DNA of 64,000 nt from Plasmodiophora brassicae. Lineage: Eukaryota; Endomyxa; Phytomyxea; Plasmodiophorida; Plasmodiophoridae. Below are positions 1-13,909 of the stretch, in pieces. Each line of letters starts with the position of its first letter. Position 1 is the stretch's first letter. Under the pieces are notes generated by a model. The model was not told where the DNA came from and ran no database searches. It saw only the letters and a list, made by a program, of their open reading frames with translations. A program made the position numbers and the translations under genes. The stretch covers positions 372,001 to 436,000 of the forward strand of contig JASFAU010000003.1 in the NCBI GenBank assembly GCA_039704465.1. The letters are read 5' to 3'.

Positions 1-1663
<1,663 letters not shown>

Positions 1664-3601
1664 ATGAACGCAACGGGCATAGACGTTCCCAAGACGTCGA
1701 GTACATTCGGCCCGTGGTTCTCCCAGGTCGTATCGCGGTCGGAGATGATCGATTACTACGACGTCTTGGGATGTTACATCCTTCGCCCATGGTAGGCGGC
1801 ACGTTTATACTTTAGAACGGAACGTTGCACTGAGGGACGCATAACTTTCAGGTCGTACCTCACCTGGGAGGAAATCCAGAACTACGTCAATGCGCGCATC
1901 AAGAAGATGGGGGTGAAGAACTCGTATTTCCCCTTGTTTGTGTCGTCGGATGCTCTGCGCAAGGAAGAGGACCATGTCGAAGGCTTCTCTGCCGAAGTAA
2001 TCCGTGTGCTATATGTCGGCGGCACCATATGCTCTAACGGGTGCCGCCACAGGTCGCTTGGGTTACTCGCGTCGGCCAGAAAAGGTTGGAGAAGCCAATC
2101 GCTATCCGCCCAACCTCTGAAACTGTCATGTACCCGCTGATGGCCAAGTGGATCCGGTTTCACCGTGATCTTCCCTTGAAACTCAACCAGTGGTCAAACG
2201 GTATGTAGCCCGAGATCTGTCTAGGATTCGTTTCAACCCGACCTGTACAGTCGTCCGATGGGAATTTAAACACCCAACGCCCTTCATCCGCTCCCGAGAA
2301 TTCCTGTGGCAGGAGGGCCACACTGCCCATGCGACTAAAGAGGGCGCAGAGAAGGAAGTCCTGGAGATCCTCGACCTTTACGCCAGGTGGTTGTGAAGTA
2401 CTTCACACGTTAAGAGACTCTGGACTCATGTAATGACGTCAGCGTTTACGAGGACTTGCTGGCGTGCCCGGTCATCAAGGGGCGGAAGACGGAGCGCGAG
2501 AAGTTTGCTGGAGCCGTCTACACGACCACAGTGGAGGCGTTCGTTCCTACGAACGGGCGCGGCGTCCAAGGCGCTACATCTCACTGCCTGGGGCAGAACT
2601 TCTCCCGAATGTTCAAGATCGAGTTCCAGGACGACACCAGGCATGACGACGGCACGTCGGTCAAGCAGCACTTTGTCTGGCAGAACTCGTGGGGTTTGAC
2701 GACGCGGTCGATCGGGGTGATGGTGATGGTCCATGGCGATGACAAGGGTACTGTGATCGTTTCTTCAAGGATTGCATTGCGTTTGAACCGTGTGAGCAGG
2801 CCTGGTGATGCCACCTAGAGTCGCTCCCGTTCAAGTCGTGTTCGTTCCCATTTACTTCTCGAACGCCGACGAGAACCAGCGCATCGACGATGCCGTTGAA
2901 GCGTACGCGGGCGCCCTATCCGAGGCTGACGTCCGATGTGAGACCGATCTACGCACGCTGCACACGCCTGGATGGAAGTACAACCACTGGGAGCTGAAGG
3001 GCGTCCCTATCCGAATCGAGATTGGCCCTCGGGACCTCAGGAGGAACCAGGTCAGGTGTGCACAGCTGGCACGTGACGTCCTGGGCCTTACGATGATGTG
3101 TAGGTTACAGGCTGCCGACGAGACACAGGGGTGAAGTTCACGCTTGCCCAAGACGACGTCGTCCAGGGCACCTTGGACATGCTGGAGACGATCCAGCGTG
3201 ATATGTTTGCGAAGGCGAAGGCTGACTGTGACGCACGGCTGAAGACATGCCTAACATGGGCAGAGTTCATGGTGCTCGTCAACCAAGGTCAGCTCCTGTT
3301 GGCTTGCATTTCGCGATGTGTCGTTTACACACCGCTAGGCAATCGCGTTCTCGTTCCGTTCTGTGAGGAGGAGCAATGCGAAGACCAGGTCAAGGAACGG
3401 TCTCGTATCGAGGCGGAGAACGTGGACGAGGACGACGAGAGCGCTGCTGCGCTGACCGATAGGGGCGATTTCGAGATGCTGACCGGCAGCGCCAAGTCGC
3501 TGTGCATCCCGTTCGCCCAGCCCGACCTGCCCGCGTCATCCGTCTGCTTCGCCTGCGCCCACCCTGCCAAGAGCTGGACCATGTTCGGTCGCAGCTACTG
3601 A
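1664..3601 (+). CDS. Prolyl-tRNA synthetase, cytosolic eukaryotic type
   Basis: Charges tRNA-Pro with proline. Eight exons (1664-1791, 1852-1996, 2053-2200, 2251-2386, 2443-2747, 2800-3050, 3104-3287, 3349 region, in fact 3339-3601) join in phase to 520 residues. Class II motif 1 lies in [17 protein letters not shown]. Motif 2 reads [26 protein letters not shown], here seen in pieces across an intron. [12 protein letters not shown] and [12 protein letters not shown] are hallmark segments. The anticodon-binding domain follows ([10 protein letters not shown]), then the eukaryote/archaea-specific zinc-binding C-terminal domain with [10 protein letters not shown] and the conserved terminal Tyr (MFGRSY). 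No GluRS or YbaK-like domain is visible upstream, so this is a free-standing ProRS. The ATG at 1664 is chosen because it lies just before the conserved FGPWFSQVV segment. Confidence 0.95.
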
Positions 3602-3726
3602 TTCGTCGCATCGCCCAACTGGATGTACTATGCAATTCTACATTCGTTCGAGGACGCTTATGTCGTACAGCTCGTCGTGGTGATTTAACGTGCCTTTAAG
3701 CTCGGCCGCGCAGTTGGAAGGTCGGG

Positions 3727-4350
3727 ATGCCGGTGCATCACGAGCGCCAGGCGAAGTCGCTGTGCGCCGTGCACGCCATCAACAGTTTGGTGGGGCCCAG
3801 CGTGCCTGGGCGTTGCCGTATTGTGACCAGGGGGCGGGCGCAGTTGCAGGGTCGGGTCGTGACGCAGGCGACGCTGGACGCGATCTGCCTGGAGCTGAAC
3901 CCGTCGACGGTGCTCAACCCGCACCGGTCGATGCTGGGGAGGGGCGACTACGACGTCAACGTGGTCCAGGTGGCCCTGGAGCGCAATCGCTGCAGCGCCA
4001 GATGGGTCAACAACGGGAAACGTACGCGCCGACGACCATAGACGACGACTACGGCGCGCCTGACGATTGTGACAGCGATGGCGCCCATCATCGAAGCAGG
4101 CATGGCCACGGCCCAGTTCGTCGGCATACTCGTCAACGTGCGACGATGGCGGGTACCGCTATGGGAGAGCCGGCACTGGTTCGCCATCGTCGTCGACAAC
4201 GACACCATCTACAACTGCGACTCGATGCTCGCACAGCCGACGCCGTTCGCATCCCGCCCCGCCCTGTTCGCGTTCCTGCAGGACGCCGTCGCCAACAACG
4301 ACGGCCACCTATTCATTGTCGAGCGGATCCCCCCACCGGACCACCACTGA
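3727..4350 (+). CDS. Josephin-domain deubiquitinase (JOSD1/2-like)
   Basis: Small cysteine protease predicted to cleave ubiquitin. Three exons (3727-3789, 3844-4021, 4076-4350) with two 54-base introns give 171 residues, essentially only the Josephin fold, as in JOSD1/JOSD2 rather than ataxin-3. The catalytic cysteine is in HERQAKSLCAVHAINSL, the histidine in ESRHWFAIVV and the third residue in TIYNCDSM. The insert SMLGRGDYDVNVVQVAL matches the JOSD-specific stretch. No ubiquitin-interacting motifs or polyglutamine follow. Lies 125 bases downstream of the ProRS stop on the same strand. Confidence 0.9.
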
Positions 4351-4582
4351 TAATATGAAACCCTGGCTGTACTGCATCGTGTCATCATGAAACATCAGCA
4401 GCCCGCCCACAGCAGACGATGATGGTCGAGTTGTGTCGTGCCCATTCCGCCGCTGCGCGTTGTCGTTCGCCACGTGACGCGAAGCGCGACGGAGGCGCCG
4501 GGCGTGACGGATATTATTTGAGGGGCGCGGCTGACGGCTGCTGGGCAGAGGAATCTTGCCCAGGTGGCCGGGAGGGCAGGCC

Positions 4583-5329
4583 ATGGGCGATGTAGGGCGG
4601 GCGGTCCGCCGTGACGGCGCCGCGCCCATCACCTGGGACGAGCTGCGCGACCTCGTCGCTGTGCTGTCCTCGATCGGGTATTGAGACGAACGTGTGCGGG
4701 TTTGGTTCTCCTCGTTTGACGCAGGGCCACGCGTCGCAGGCAAGGGTCGCTCGGCCTAGGCAGGAACCCCCAGGTCCAGAACGAGTTCAGGAATACGATG
4801 GCGGGTGTCAGGTGCGTCGCCTGCGTCGGTTTGGTGCACGCGCCCGTGCAGATGAATTCGGCAGGCAGCGCTTCAAGAGCCCCAACGATTACCTGTTCAA
4901 CCGCGTGTTTGATCAGCCCACCCAGGTCGACCCGGACTCGGGGTTGCTAACGGCAGGGCCACCTGCTGCGACCTCGTTGCGTCTCAGGGACAACGACTTC
5001 CCTTACGATGTGACGCCGGGTACGTGTCTCGACCGCGTTCGAACCACGCCCTTCTCCCTCCGTTAAACCGCATTGTGTCACCAGATATCAGGCACTGTGT
5101 TCTGTGGGCCGGCTCGACGGACGCCCTGCAGGGTGCAATCGCCAACGAAACGAGTCTCCGGCGACACCTGCCCGTCGCTTTGGCAGGTGCGGATCTGCTC
5201 TGGTTCGTGAACCCTCCACATCTGCAGAGCGTCAAAGGTACGCCGAGGGGACCCGTCCAGCCGGCAACTCGCCTAAGTCGAGCAACAGGAATCCCGCACG
5301 CCCACATCTTTGCTCGACTAAAGAAATAG
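4583..5329 (+). CDS. DUF3605 family protein (NGI1-like)
   Basis: Five exons (4583-4677, 4725-4804, 4852-5019, 5085-5237, 5289-5329) join in phase to 178 residues. The N-terminal ITWDELRDL, the central SPNDYLFNRVFDQPT and NDFPYDVTPDIRHCVLW, and the C-terminal LLWFVNPPHLQSV and IPHAHIFARLKK are the recurrent motifs of DUF3605, known in fungi as N-acetylglucosamine-induced protein 1. The molecular function of the family is unknown; the HCVLW and PHAHIF histidines resemble a small enzyme fold but that is inference. The second acceptor could be 15 bases further on without changing frame. The stop lies 36 bases from the stop of the convergent dynein gene. Confidence 0.8.
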
Positions 5330-5365
5330 CGCGATCCTGTACATTGTAGGGGCAACCGGGCCCTA

Positions 5366-6781
5366 CTAGGGTTCTTCAGCGCCGGCGGTCGCTTTCGGCG
5401 ACAGCAGCGACTCGAAGAACGACTTGACGGCGCTCTGGGAATGGGGCGTCGCCGCCGAACTGCCTGGGCTGCTGAAGATCGCAGGGCTCTCCAGGGTGTT
5501 GCTCGACTATTTTCGTTCGTCCATACACTGTCAGACCAATGTACCGGGCGTTCGTTTGCGAAACTTACATGCCGACGGCGACGAGCCGGTGTTCGCACGT
5601 TGGAGGACGCCTGGGAGAGTTCCAGTTCAGTCACCGCCTGGCGAACACGTTCGACCAGTTCGTCATGTGGCATGGCAACCACCACCGGTGGACGACCTGC
5701 AGACCCTGGGAAACCTATCAGCGAGCAAGAGCCTGCAGAATGATGTCGATGGCAAACCATCAGGACCGTCGCGGTCGTCTCCGCCAAACAGTTGGTCGAA
5801 GGCAGCGTCGGGTAGTTCAGCGGGCAACGTGGCCGCGATCAGCTCGGCCGAATCGGCACCAGGCCGGAACACCATCAGCGGGTGGGTAAACGAATCCGCA
5901 CGAACCGACTCCCTGCAGGGCGGATGAGGACTGTCTAGACACACACACATGCGCCCCCGATGGCTCCTAACCGTAAGCAATCCGATGCCTTTCCCAGGCA
6001 CGCACCCACATGGTACACGACCGTCTCGCGGTCGCCTTTATCCTTGCAGTATACGACTCCCGCGCCAAGGCGGAACGCCTGACGACGGATCATCCCCTGG
6101 GCACCGGATTGAACCCAATGAACGTATACAGGCATGCACGTCAGCGTACCGCCATGGCCTCAGCCTCGTACTCGGGGAACAGTTCCAGGAACGCCGCAGC
6201 ATTGCACGCGACGATCAGGACAGGGTTGCCGCGTGTTGCATCGCAATCTTGGCGCTCGCCCGCCTGTTGGACGCTGGCAGGAAGGCGAAGCCGCTGAAGG
6301 CCGTCCACGGCAGCCTGCAGCACCGTGCGACATCGTGCGGGATACTGAAGGTCCACAGCGATGACGTACGCCAGGGAGGCACCGGGATCGACAACCGGGC
6401 CGACAATCGTCATCAGGCCGAGGTGCTCCATCCGGAACGCGTCAACGACGACCGCATCGGCGAGGCGGATCTCGGCCCAGTCGCCAACTAGCGCGCGCGC
6501 GCTCAGACACGTTCGCGAGCAGCACATCGGACGCGGTCCTACTCGGCGAGATCGGGTGCCCGTCCGTCGTCGGCAACGGCAGCGGCAGCTCCGCCACGTC
6601 CCCGAAGCACAACAGACGCGGCCGCTCGCTCCAGCACCTACAGCACGCGTCATCGCCTTGTCCGACCACCGCTACAGGGGGCGTACCCGCCGACGGACCC
6701 GTCGGCGCCACCGCCGATCGACTCCAGTAGGTCGTCCCAGGCGCTCGCCGCGGTCGGCGGCTCCTCCGCGGCGTCCCGCAT
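5366..6781 (-). CDS. Probable cytoplasmic dynein light intermediate chain, divergent
   Basis: Seven exons (6781-6687, 6637-6543, 6487-6150, 6096-6002, 5912-5758, 5705-5569, 5506-5366) join in phase to 351 residues. The core resembles the LIC GTPase-like fold: LAYVIAVDLQYPARCRTVL corresponds to the LVVDMS strand, NPVLIVACNAAAFLEL to the PVLVVCTKCD region, then RLGAGVVYCKDKGDRETVVY. The C-terminal tail is proline/serine-rich and ends with AVKSFFESLLSPK. This is a close match to the LIC C-terminal helix (xxFFNSLLSxK) that binds activating adaptors such as Hook and BICD. No GxxxxGK(S/T) P-loop is visible near the N-terminus, where RLLCFGDVAELP stands instead. Identity rests mainly on the terminal helix and order of motifs, so a different dynein-associated protein remains possible. 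Confidence 0.58.
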
Positions 6782-6847
6782 GACTGACGTGGCCGACCGG
6801 CGACCCCCCTGTCCTTCCTGCCCAGGGCTCCTCGTTCCGTGTATGGA

Positions 6848-9800
6848 TTATGACGAGACATGGTAGAGCAGCGTGTTCTTCGCCTGCAGGTGCCGGGTGG
6901 CCCGCTCGACCAGGGCCAGGCGCCAGAGGCAGGCGCGGCGCAGGTGCTCCAGGTAGTGCTGGTCGGCCACACGTCGCAGGACGTCCATGTTGCGGCGCCT
7001 GATGCGCCCGATCATCAGCCGCTCCAGGTGCTCCGACAGGCTGTCGACGGCGAGGAACCGCGACGCCACCAGCATCCTGATCAGCCGCTCGTCACTGTCG
7101 CTGCCGGGTTCGCCCCGGCACACCACCTGGCCGGTCTGCATGTACCACAGCAGACGGGTCGCGTCGACCGTCGACACGCCCGGCAGCCGGGCGGAACGCG
7201 TCCGCGTTTCCGCCATGCCCGCAGCGAACATTCGCCGCAGGAACACCGACCTGGCGTCGCACAGGAACCTGGGGACCTGCACCGACGACCCGAGGTCGCC
7301 GAGCACCAGCCGGACGCAATCGTCGCGATCCGTTCCAGGTTCGCCGTTGCATTCGTCGACGGCCCGGGTCAGGTCGTCCGTCAGCGTCGATGCCGGCACC
7401 GATATCGCGCTGCGGCACGCCCCGGTGCTGTTCAGCCTGCATTCCAGGTTCGCCCACGCGCCCGTCGCCAACGTCAGGCAGCGCAGAGCGCCGCCGGATC
7501 GCGACCCTCGCGACCAGCCGCAGACGGCGACGCGCCCGTCCCCTGTGGACCACGCCGAGTGGTCGTAGTGCGGCACCTGGCCCGTTGTCGGCACCCGCGT
7601 CCATTGCCACGTGCGCAGGCAGAGCGCCCAGGTGTCGGACAGGACGATGTCGTCGTCGGTCTCGACCTGGCTCCGCGACGTGCGCCCGCCAATGACGATG
7701 ATCGCGTCGCCGTCCTCCGACAGCGTTGCCGTGTGGCCCAGTCGTGGGATCGGGTACCCGGCGCCACCCGCCTGCACCGCCTAGAGAACCAGGGTCAGCA
7801 CACGCGCGCGCGCGACGAACGGCAACGGCCGTCTATACCTTGGAGTGCCACTCCTGGCCGACGACATCGAACGTGGCGACGACGTCGAACGGGATCAGGT
7901 CGTTGGAGATGTGCCCACCGAGGACGACGATCGCCCGTTGTCGTGGGCAGTACGTCATCGTGTGCCCAGACCGTCCCGTCGGCTGCTTGTGGTGCCAGAC
8001 CGTCGACCAGGTCGGCGCCCGCGCCGACAGATGCTCCAGCCGGTACAGGCCGTCCAGCGGCGCCCCGTGTGCAAGCTTCCCGCCAAACAGCCATAGGTCG
8101 TTGCCCACCGCGACGCAGGCGTGCCTGGACCGCCTGGACGGCACGTGCTCGCCGGCAGCGACGACCTTGTCCCATCGAAGCGTCTTCAGGCAGAGCGTGT
8201 AGCACGGCGCCAGGCGGTGCTCATCGCGGGTCGACCCGAAGAACGGCGACCCACCGATGCAGTACACGGTCGAGTCGCCGATTAACGTCGCCGTGTGGAA
8301 CGCCAGCGAAACGGGCGCGTCGCCCGACGTTGGCATCAGCCACCACTCGTTGGAGGCGAGGTCGAGGACCGGGACGTAGTCGAGGTCGCGGGCGCCCGTT
8401 GGCGCTAGGCCGCCGATCAGGAACATCAACGACCCGACGACGACGGAACGATGCCCGATCCGGGTGCTGATCTCGCCGACGACCTCGCCAGCCGGCACGA
8501 CGTGCTTGCCAACCTCCTGGCGGATGCGGTCGGTGATGGGCGTGCTGGGACCGGATCGAAACCAGAGCCAGTGTCGGCGCATGAACACGATGCAGTCGAG
8601 CAGCAGGTCGGCCCGACCGACCTCGTCCGCGAACGTGACAATAGATCTGACGTTGCCGAGCGTCATCCGCGTGGCGAGGTTCGCCAGGACGATGCAGGAC
8701 ATGCGGTTCAGGTCGAGAGGGGCGATTTGCCGATACAAGTCGATCAGGGCGTCCGCATCCAGATCGACGACGTTGACGATGTCGGCGTACAGGTACTCGA
8801 GGACAAGGTCGAGCACCGGCGACGTGCAGGGAACCGGAAGAGCGTCATGCCGTTGGGCGTGCTGGCGTTGGAACCACGGCCAGCGGTTCCGCAGGATAAC
8901 GATGTGGCCTGGGACGGGTTCGCCGCCGTCGTTGGCGACTAGCTCGATGTCGCCAGGCGTGAACCGTGACAGACGAGCCGTGTTCAAATCGGAGGACAGG
9001 CGGCGTACCGACACCCAGGCGTCCTTGTCGGTGCGGACGTCGACGATATCGTAGCCGGAAACGTGCCTGTGGAAGATCAAGACCGCGAGCCGGGACGTGT
9101 CACGAGGATTCGGCCTCAGCGACTGAATATGGCTAAGGGACACACGACCCACTGAGCAACGGAATCGGGTAGTACAATGGGACGGCGTCGTTACATGGAC
9201 GGGTGGGTGGCTCCATTGACCAGCGACAGTTCACCGATGACCTCGCCGGTCATCGTACACGCTGATCGGACGACGCCCTCGCTGGACGACCCGGTCACGA
9301 TCTGATCGATGCCGGCGTAGTACGATCTCGTGTACGACTGCCTGGCCTTGGATTTGGCGCCATGGCGCGGCAATCGGAATTCAACATTCAACCGACCGTC
9401 CACCGTCTCGTACTGCTTCACTTCGTTGTTCACTGACGACTGCAAACAGAGCGTCATCAGCACCGTATCAGGTTCGGCGGCCCCTCAACCAGATTACGCA
9501 GAGGAAATGGCGATCATCGGGCGAGAAGCAGCACATGACGTTGCCGTTCTTCGAGGACAGTTTGTAGATTGGATCCCGCCCCGGGCACCGAACATCCCAC
9601 AGCTTGACGTTGCGGTCGAAACTGCACGTCAGGAAGACGTTGGCGAAGACGTTCCCCCATCGGGACACGTTGATGGCGTCCTCGTGGATGCTCTTGTACT
9701 TTCGAACGACATGGCCGGTCTTGACGTCGACAACGCGAACGTGATGGGAATGCCCGCTCGACAGCAACAGCTCATCGGACACGTTCACATGGATCGACGT

Positions 9801-10311
9801 CATGTCGTGCGACCTGACCGTTTATCGTCAGCAAGTGGGCCTATGGAAACAAGCGCAGCGGTACACCGAACTTGCAAATCGTCCCATAGTCGTGGCAGAG
9901 CGCCAGGCGCTCAGCACCTGCGACGACCTTGTACAGCGCCGTTGAGCCCATGCTGTTCCCGGCGAAGAACATGTTCGAATGGGACGACCCGTGCAGCCAC
10001 GACAACGACAGGATCGCCTTATCGTCGAGCATGTCGCCGGACATGGCGCCCCGGTTGATAACGCGGTTATCGTTCCAGTCGACGACGACAAGGTCGCCGT
10101 TGCAACTCCCGATCGCCAGCATGTCTGCCCCGGCCGCAGGACAGTATTCTATAAGCGCACAGTGAACAGGCGTCGCTGTCAAGCACCAGGACGTCGACTG
10201 ACCGAACTGCCTCGGCTGGAAATCCGCCGGGCCAAGCCGCGCCATGTGCACTGGGGCGTAAGATTGCAACGGTGGCCGGTTGGCGTCGCTGTCGAGCGAT
10301 TGGGGATGCAT
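6848..10311 (-). CDS. WD40-BTB-BACK-kelch-BTB-BACK fusion protein
   Basis: Six exons (10311-10203, 10148-9851, 9813-9498, 9439-9195, 9132-7839, 7780-6848) join in phase to 1,064 residues. Residues 1 to about 340 match a WD40 protein family known from plants (Arabidopsis At3g54190/At2g38630 type): PRQFEYCPAAG, MTSIHVNVSDELLLSSGHS, LTCSFDRNVKLWDVR, NGNVMCCFSPDD, NNEVKQYETVDGRLN, ARQSYTRSYYAG and HIQSLRPNPRD, all in the plant order. The same exon that carries HIQSLR continues into a BTB domain (GDIELVANDGG, about 370-440) and BACK-like helices. Kelch repeats follow (GHRSVVVGSLMFLIGG, RSRHACVAVGNDLWLFGG, RSGHTMTYCPRQ). The last exon adds another kelch blade, a second BTB (DCVRLVLGDLGSSVQ, about 905-995) and a BACK-like end. 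BTB-kelch proteins are typically CUL3 adaptors. An earlier ATG at 10491 is possible, but it would leave only 7 bases after the CSB stop. Confidence 0.82.
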
Positions 10312-10498
10312 GTGGTACGAGTACTGGTATCGACAGCGAAGAGGGGGGGACGGTGGCGACGCGACGTTCCCACTAGGGGACTCTGGCACCTGCTGTACCA
10401 CGCTGACTGCGACACGTTCAAAGACGAGGTTGAGGGGTTGCGCCGAGCCAGCACTGACCTTGCGATCTGCACAACAACAGCACCAGGTCATCAATAAT

Positions 10499-13400
10499 TT
10501 ACGTAGATGGGCCGACAGGCTGTGACTGTTGCGGCTTCAGCACCCAGCGCTTCGTCGCCCCCCGCTTCTCCAGCGTGGCGATCCGCCGGAGCAGGTGCCG
10601 AAATACATGCTGGTCGACGGCGTCCTTAATTCGGGCCTTGAAGTGACCGATAAGGTGGTCTGATTCGACGCCGTTCGCGAACCGCATTAAGAACGCCTGT
10701 AAATCAGCTAGAAGTCGAACGGTGCGTTCGTCGGGAGCGCCGTCAGACGCCTTGGAAGAGACCTCGTTGGCTTGTTGTTTGTCGCGAAGCTCGGCCAGCA
10801 GTTGCTGAGACGATAGTGGGAGGCTGGATGCAGACGAATCTGCCGAGCTCGATGTCCCCAGCAAACGGACGACCCCGTCAACCTTTGCAGCGGCAGCCAT
10901 TGCAGGAGCGCCAGCGTTGCCGCTCTTCCCAGTCCAAGTCGGGACGCCGATAGGGACGGACGACAGCTGGCCCTGGCTGGATTGCAGGGCCTTGATCGCC
11001 TTCGCTGCCAACGCTGCTGATCGTTGCTCGAGTTGCGCGCCGGAACCAGCTGTCGACGACCCGATCAGTTTCTCGTGAGAGAAGACGTTGGACAGGTCGG
11101 TGTTGTCGAAGAGGCATTTCAACAACTGCGAGCTGGCATCGTCGTCACCGATGGGTTCCTCCTGAAGCTCATGTCGATGAATTTGGGCATCCTGAACCTG
11201 ACCGAAGATGCTGGCCGTCTCCACACTGGACCCAGCATCACCGACGTCGTCGTCGACGAACGAGAACAGGTCCTTGAGGTCAGAGTTGCTGAAGAACCGC
11301 TGCTGAGTCGGGTCTTCCAGGATCTTGTTCGTGAGCAGCTGCTTGAAAATCTGGCGATGGTAGACCTTCTCCTCGATCGTCCCGCGCGTTATAAGCCGAA
11401 GAACAGTGACGTCACGCGTCTGCCCTATACGATATGCTCTCTCCTGTGCTTGGTCATCTGTTGCCGGATTCCAGTCCGGGTCGTATACCAGCACGCGGTT
11501 CGCCCCGACAAGATTCAGGCCGAATCCACCAGCTCTCGTCGTCAGCAAGAGGACAAATACCTTGTCGGAATTGTTAAACTCGTCGAAGATTGCCTGGCGC
11601 GACCGCACTGGCGTGCTTCCGTCAACACGCCTGTACTCGTAACCACGGGATCGAACCAACGCCTCGATGATATCAAGACACTGCCGCGTCTGGGAGAACA
11701 GAAGGGCGCGATGGCCCTGGGTCTTCCACATCGTTAAGACCTGCTCGGTGACCTTGAGCTTGCCAGATCGTCCAACATGCCCATAGTCGTCGGGAAGGTT
11801 TCGACTCTCGTCACTCAGAAGCAGCAGATCGGGGTGATTGCAAATCTTGCGAAGTAAAGAGATTGCTCGGAAGATTCGTTGGTCGGCCGGTGCCGCTACA
11901 GTAAGCAACCCGTCATCGTCAGAACAGAGTGATGTATATATCCTAAAGCCACCCTCACCATGCACGACGTCATCCGACGCTAACACCTGCTTATAGGTCT
12001 GTTTCTGTTCCGCCGTCATTGAGCAGAACAGAATCTGTTCCGACTTTTGGGGCAAATGGTGCAGGACGTCAGACTTTAGGCGGCGCAGGATGTGGGGCGT
12101 TATGATTTGCCTGAGCATGACAGCGCACTGGTACGCCGCCTGCATGCAAGTCAGACAAGATCGCGGCATTCCAGCGCGGCGGCGCGTTACCTGAACCTGT
12201 TCGCGCGTGGCATGCACATACCCGCCCCGAACAATCGGCTCGCAGAACTCGATTTCGAAGACCGGCAACGTTCCCAGCTTGCCGGGAAATATGAAGTCGA
12301 ACAGAGACCATAGCTCCCGAAGGTGATTCTGGATAGGCGACCCAGACAGAATTATTCGGTGTGGAGTTCTCAGACGTTTAACAAGGAGAGTAATCTGCCG
12401 CAGACGGCTGAGAAGGCGGAATTCAACAGCAAACGGCTACGTACCGTCGCATCAGGGTTTCTGATCCTGTGACCTATGATTGGTGTTGGTGGATGCTATG
12501 AGCGATGGTATATGAAACGGGCATACCTTCATCCAGAATTGCGTATCCCCACTGTGCGGGTAATATGATTTCGTGATACTTTCGTAAGCTCTCGTAGGTG
12601 GTGATCACAGTGTGCCCAGCACCGCCCTTGAGCGCTTTCCTTATAATCGTCTTGGAAGAGCATTCGTGATTTCCTGACTCGTGGAGGAGCATGACACGAC
12701 AGGTGGGCATCCACCGTCGGAACTCCCGGAGCCACTGACCGAGGATACTCGCGGGGCACAGAATCAGGTTGGGACCGGCGTTCAAGTGCGCGCTTCGTGC
12801 CAGTCCAGCAAGGAATGCGATTACGGTGACAGTCTTCCCCAACCCCATAGCGTCGCCAATTATTCCGCCGACATTCTGTTGGTGAAGCTCCCATAACCAC
12901 TGCACTGCAGTCCTCTGGTACTTGTAGAGTCGGTCGTAAATGCGACCGGGGACGATCAGTCCGCCTTCGAATTCGACGTCGTCTTCGCCGCCGTCCGGAA
13001 TCGGAGCCACATCGACGTCGTTGAAGTCATCGTCATCATCAGACTGCTGCCTTGTTTGAAGACGACTCAAGCGCTGCTGGTACGCGTAATCGTCAGCGTC
13101 ATCGAACACCCTGGCCGACCGACGAGCAGGCCTCTTCGCTTTACGTTCCGTCTCCTCAACATCATCGACAACCTCTTCCGAGGACCGTTTCTTCAGGAAT
13201 GTAGGCTCACACTGGACAGCGACACGCCGGACCCGGGACTCCCACTGTTGATCATGAGAAAACGGTGTGCTTTCCCCTGCCAAGACGGTTGGATCCTGGT
13301 GGTCCGATGTCCGCCTTCCAACGGCTGGTCTAGCCTCGTCAATGGAAACGGACTTCTCCAGAGCGACCAGGTCCGCCTCGATTTCCTGGATGTCCTGCTT

Positions 13401-13715
13401 CACATCAGATCTTTTCTTTCGCAGATCGGATAATGCGCCAGGCGTCAACGATGTCGACCGCAAATCGCTTTCAATCGAGCGCAACAGCTTGACCTTGGCG
13501 GACAGTTGTAGTCTGGCGCGTTTCGTTTCATGCGCGATTCGCTTCTGGTCGATTATCTCGTTCGCTCGGGCACGAACGCTCTCCTCAAGTTCCGACGCGT
13601 TATACGCGTGCACGCCGAGCTGCTCGAGCGCGCCCGAGAACGACGACTCATCGGCGGCTGGCTCTCGACCGCTGTCGGACGGCGCATCCGACGACGATGC
13701 CGGTGCGGGATCCAT
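10499..13715 (-). CDS. CSB/ERCC6/Rad26 SWI2/SNF2 ATPase
   Basis: DNA translocase of transcription-coupled nucleotide excision repair that recognises stalled RNA polymerase II. Five exons (13715-12527, 12473-12445, 12394-12191, 12139-11959, 11895-10499) give 999 residues. The acidic, lysine-rich N-terminus leads to motif I DAMGLGKTVTVIAFL (about 287), motif II with the Rad26-type DEGH box (split across two introns: ILDEG, HRIRNPDAT), motif III SGSPIQNHLREL, LRKICNHPDL, and the helicase C half with TTRAGGFGLNL and QAQERAYRIGQ. KVYHRQIFKQLLTNKIL and QRRFF-like QQRFFSNSDLKDLF are CSB-specific. Two introns are multiples of three without stops (12140-12190 and 11896-11958). They are recognisable only because removing them restores the CSB alignment. 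The C-terminus ends in a helical, glutamine-rich region consistent with the CSB ubiquitin-binding/winged-helix end. Confidence 0.95.
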
Positions 13716-13909
13716 TATCGCACTCTACCCGATCCCATCGAATATCGCAAATGATCAACTGGGCAGGCAGGTTGTCCAGTCGACTGTCGGCTGGCCCGCA
13801 CGCACTTGTTGACAAGTGGATTACCGATAGTCGTGTGCAGATTTCACCAGAGTATGTTCTAACAATGAATCGAAAGCCCTTCATAGAAGAGGGAGAATTT
13901 GCATGGATG

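Noticed and set aside
6860..8470. Long plus-strand open frame of about 536 codons
   Set aside because: Arginine-, proline- and histidine-rich translation with no domain; it is the antisense shadow of the BTB-kelch exons in GC-rich DNA.
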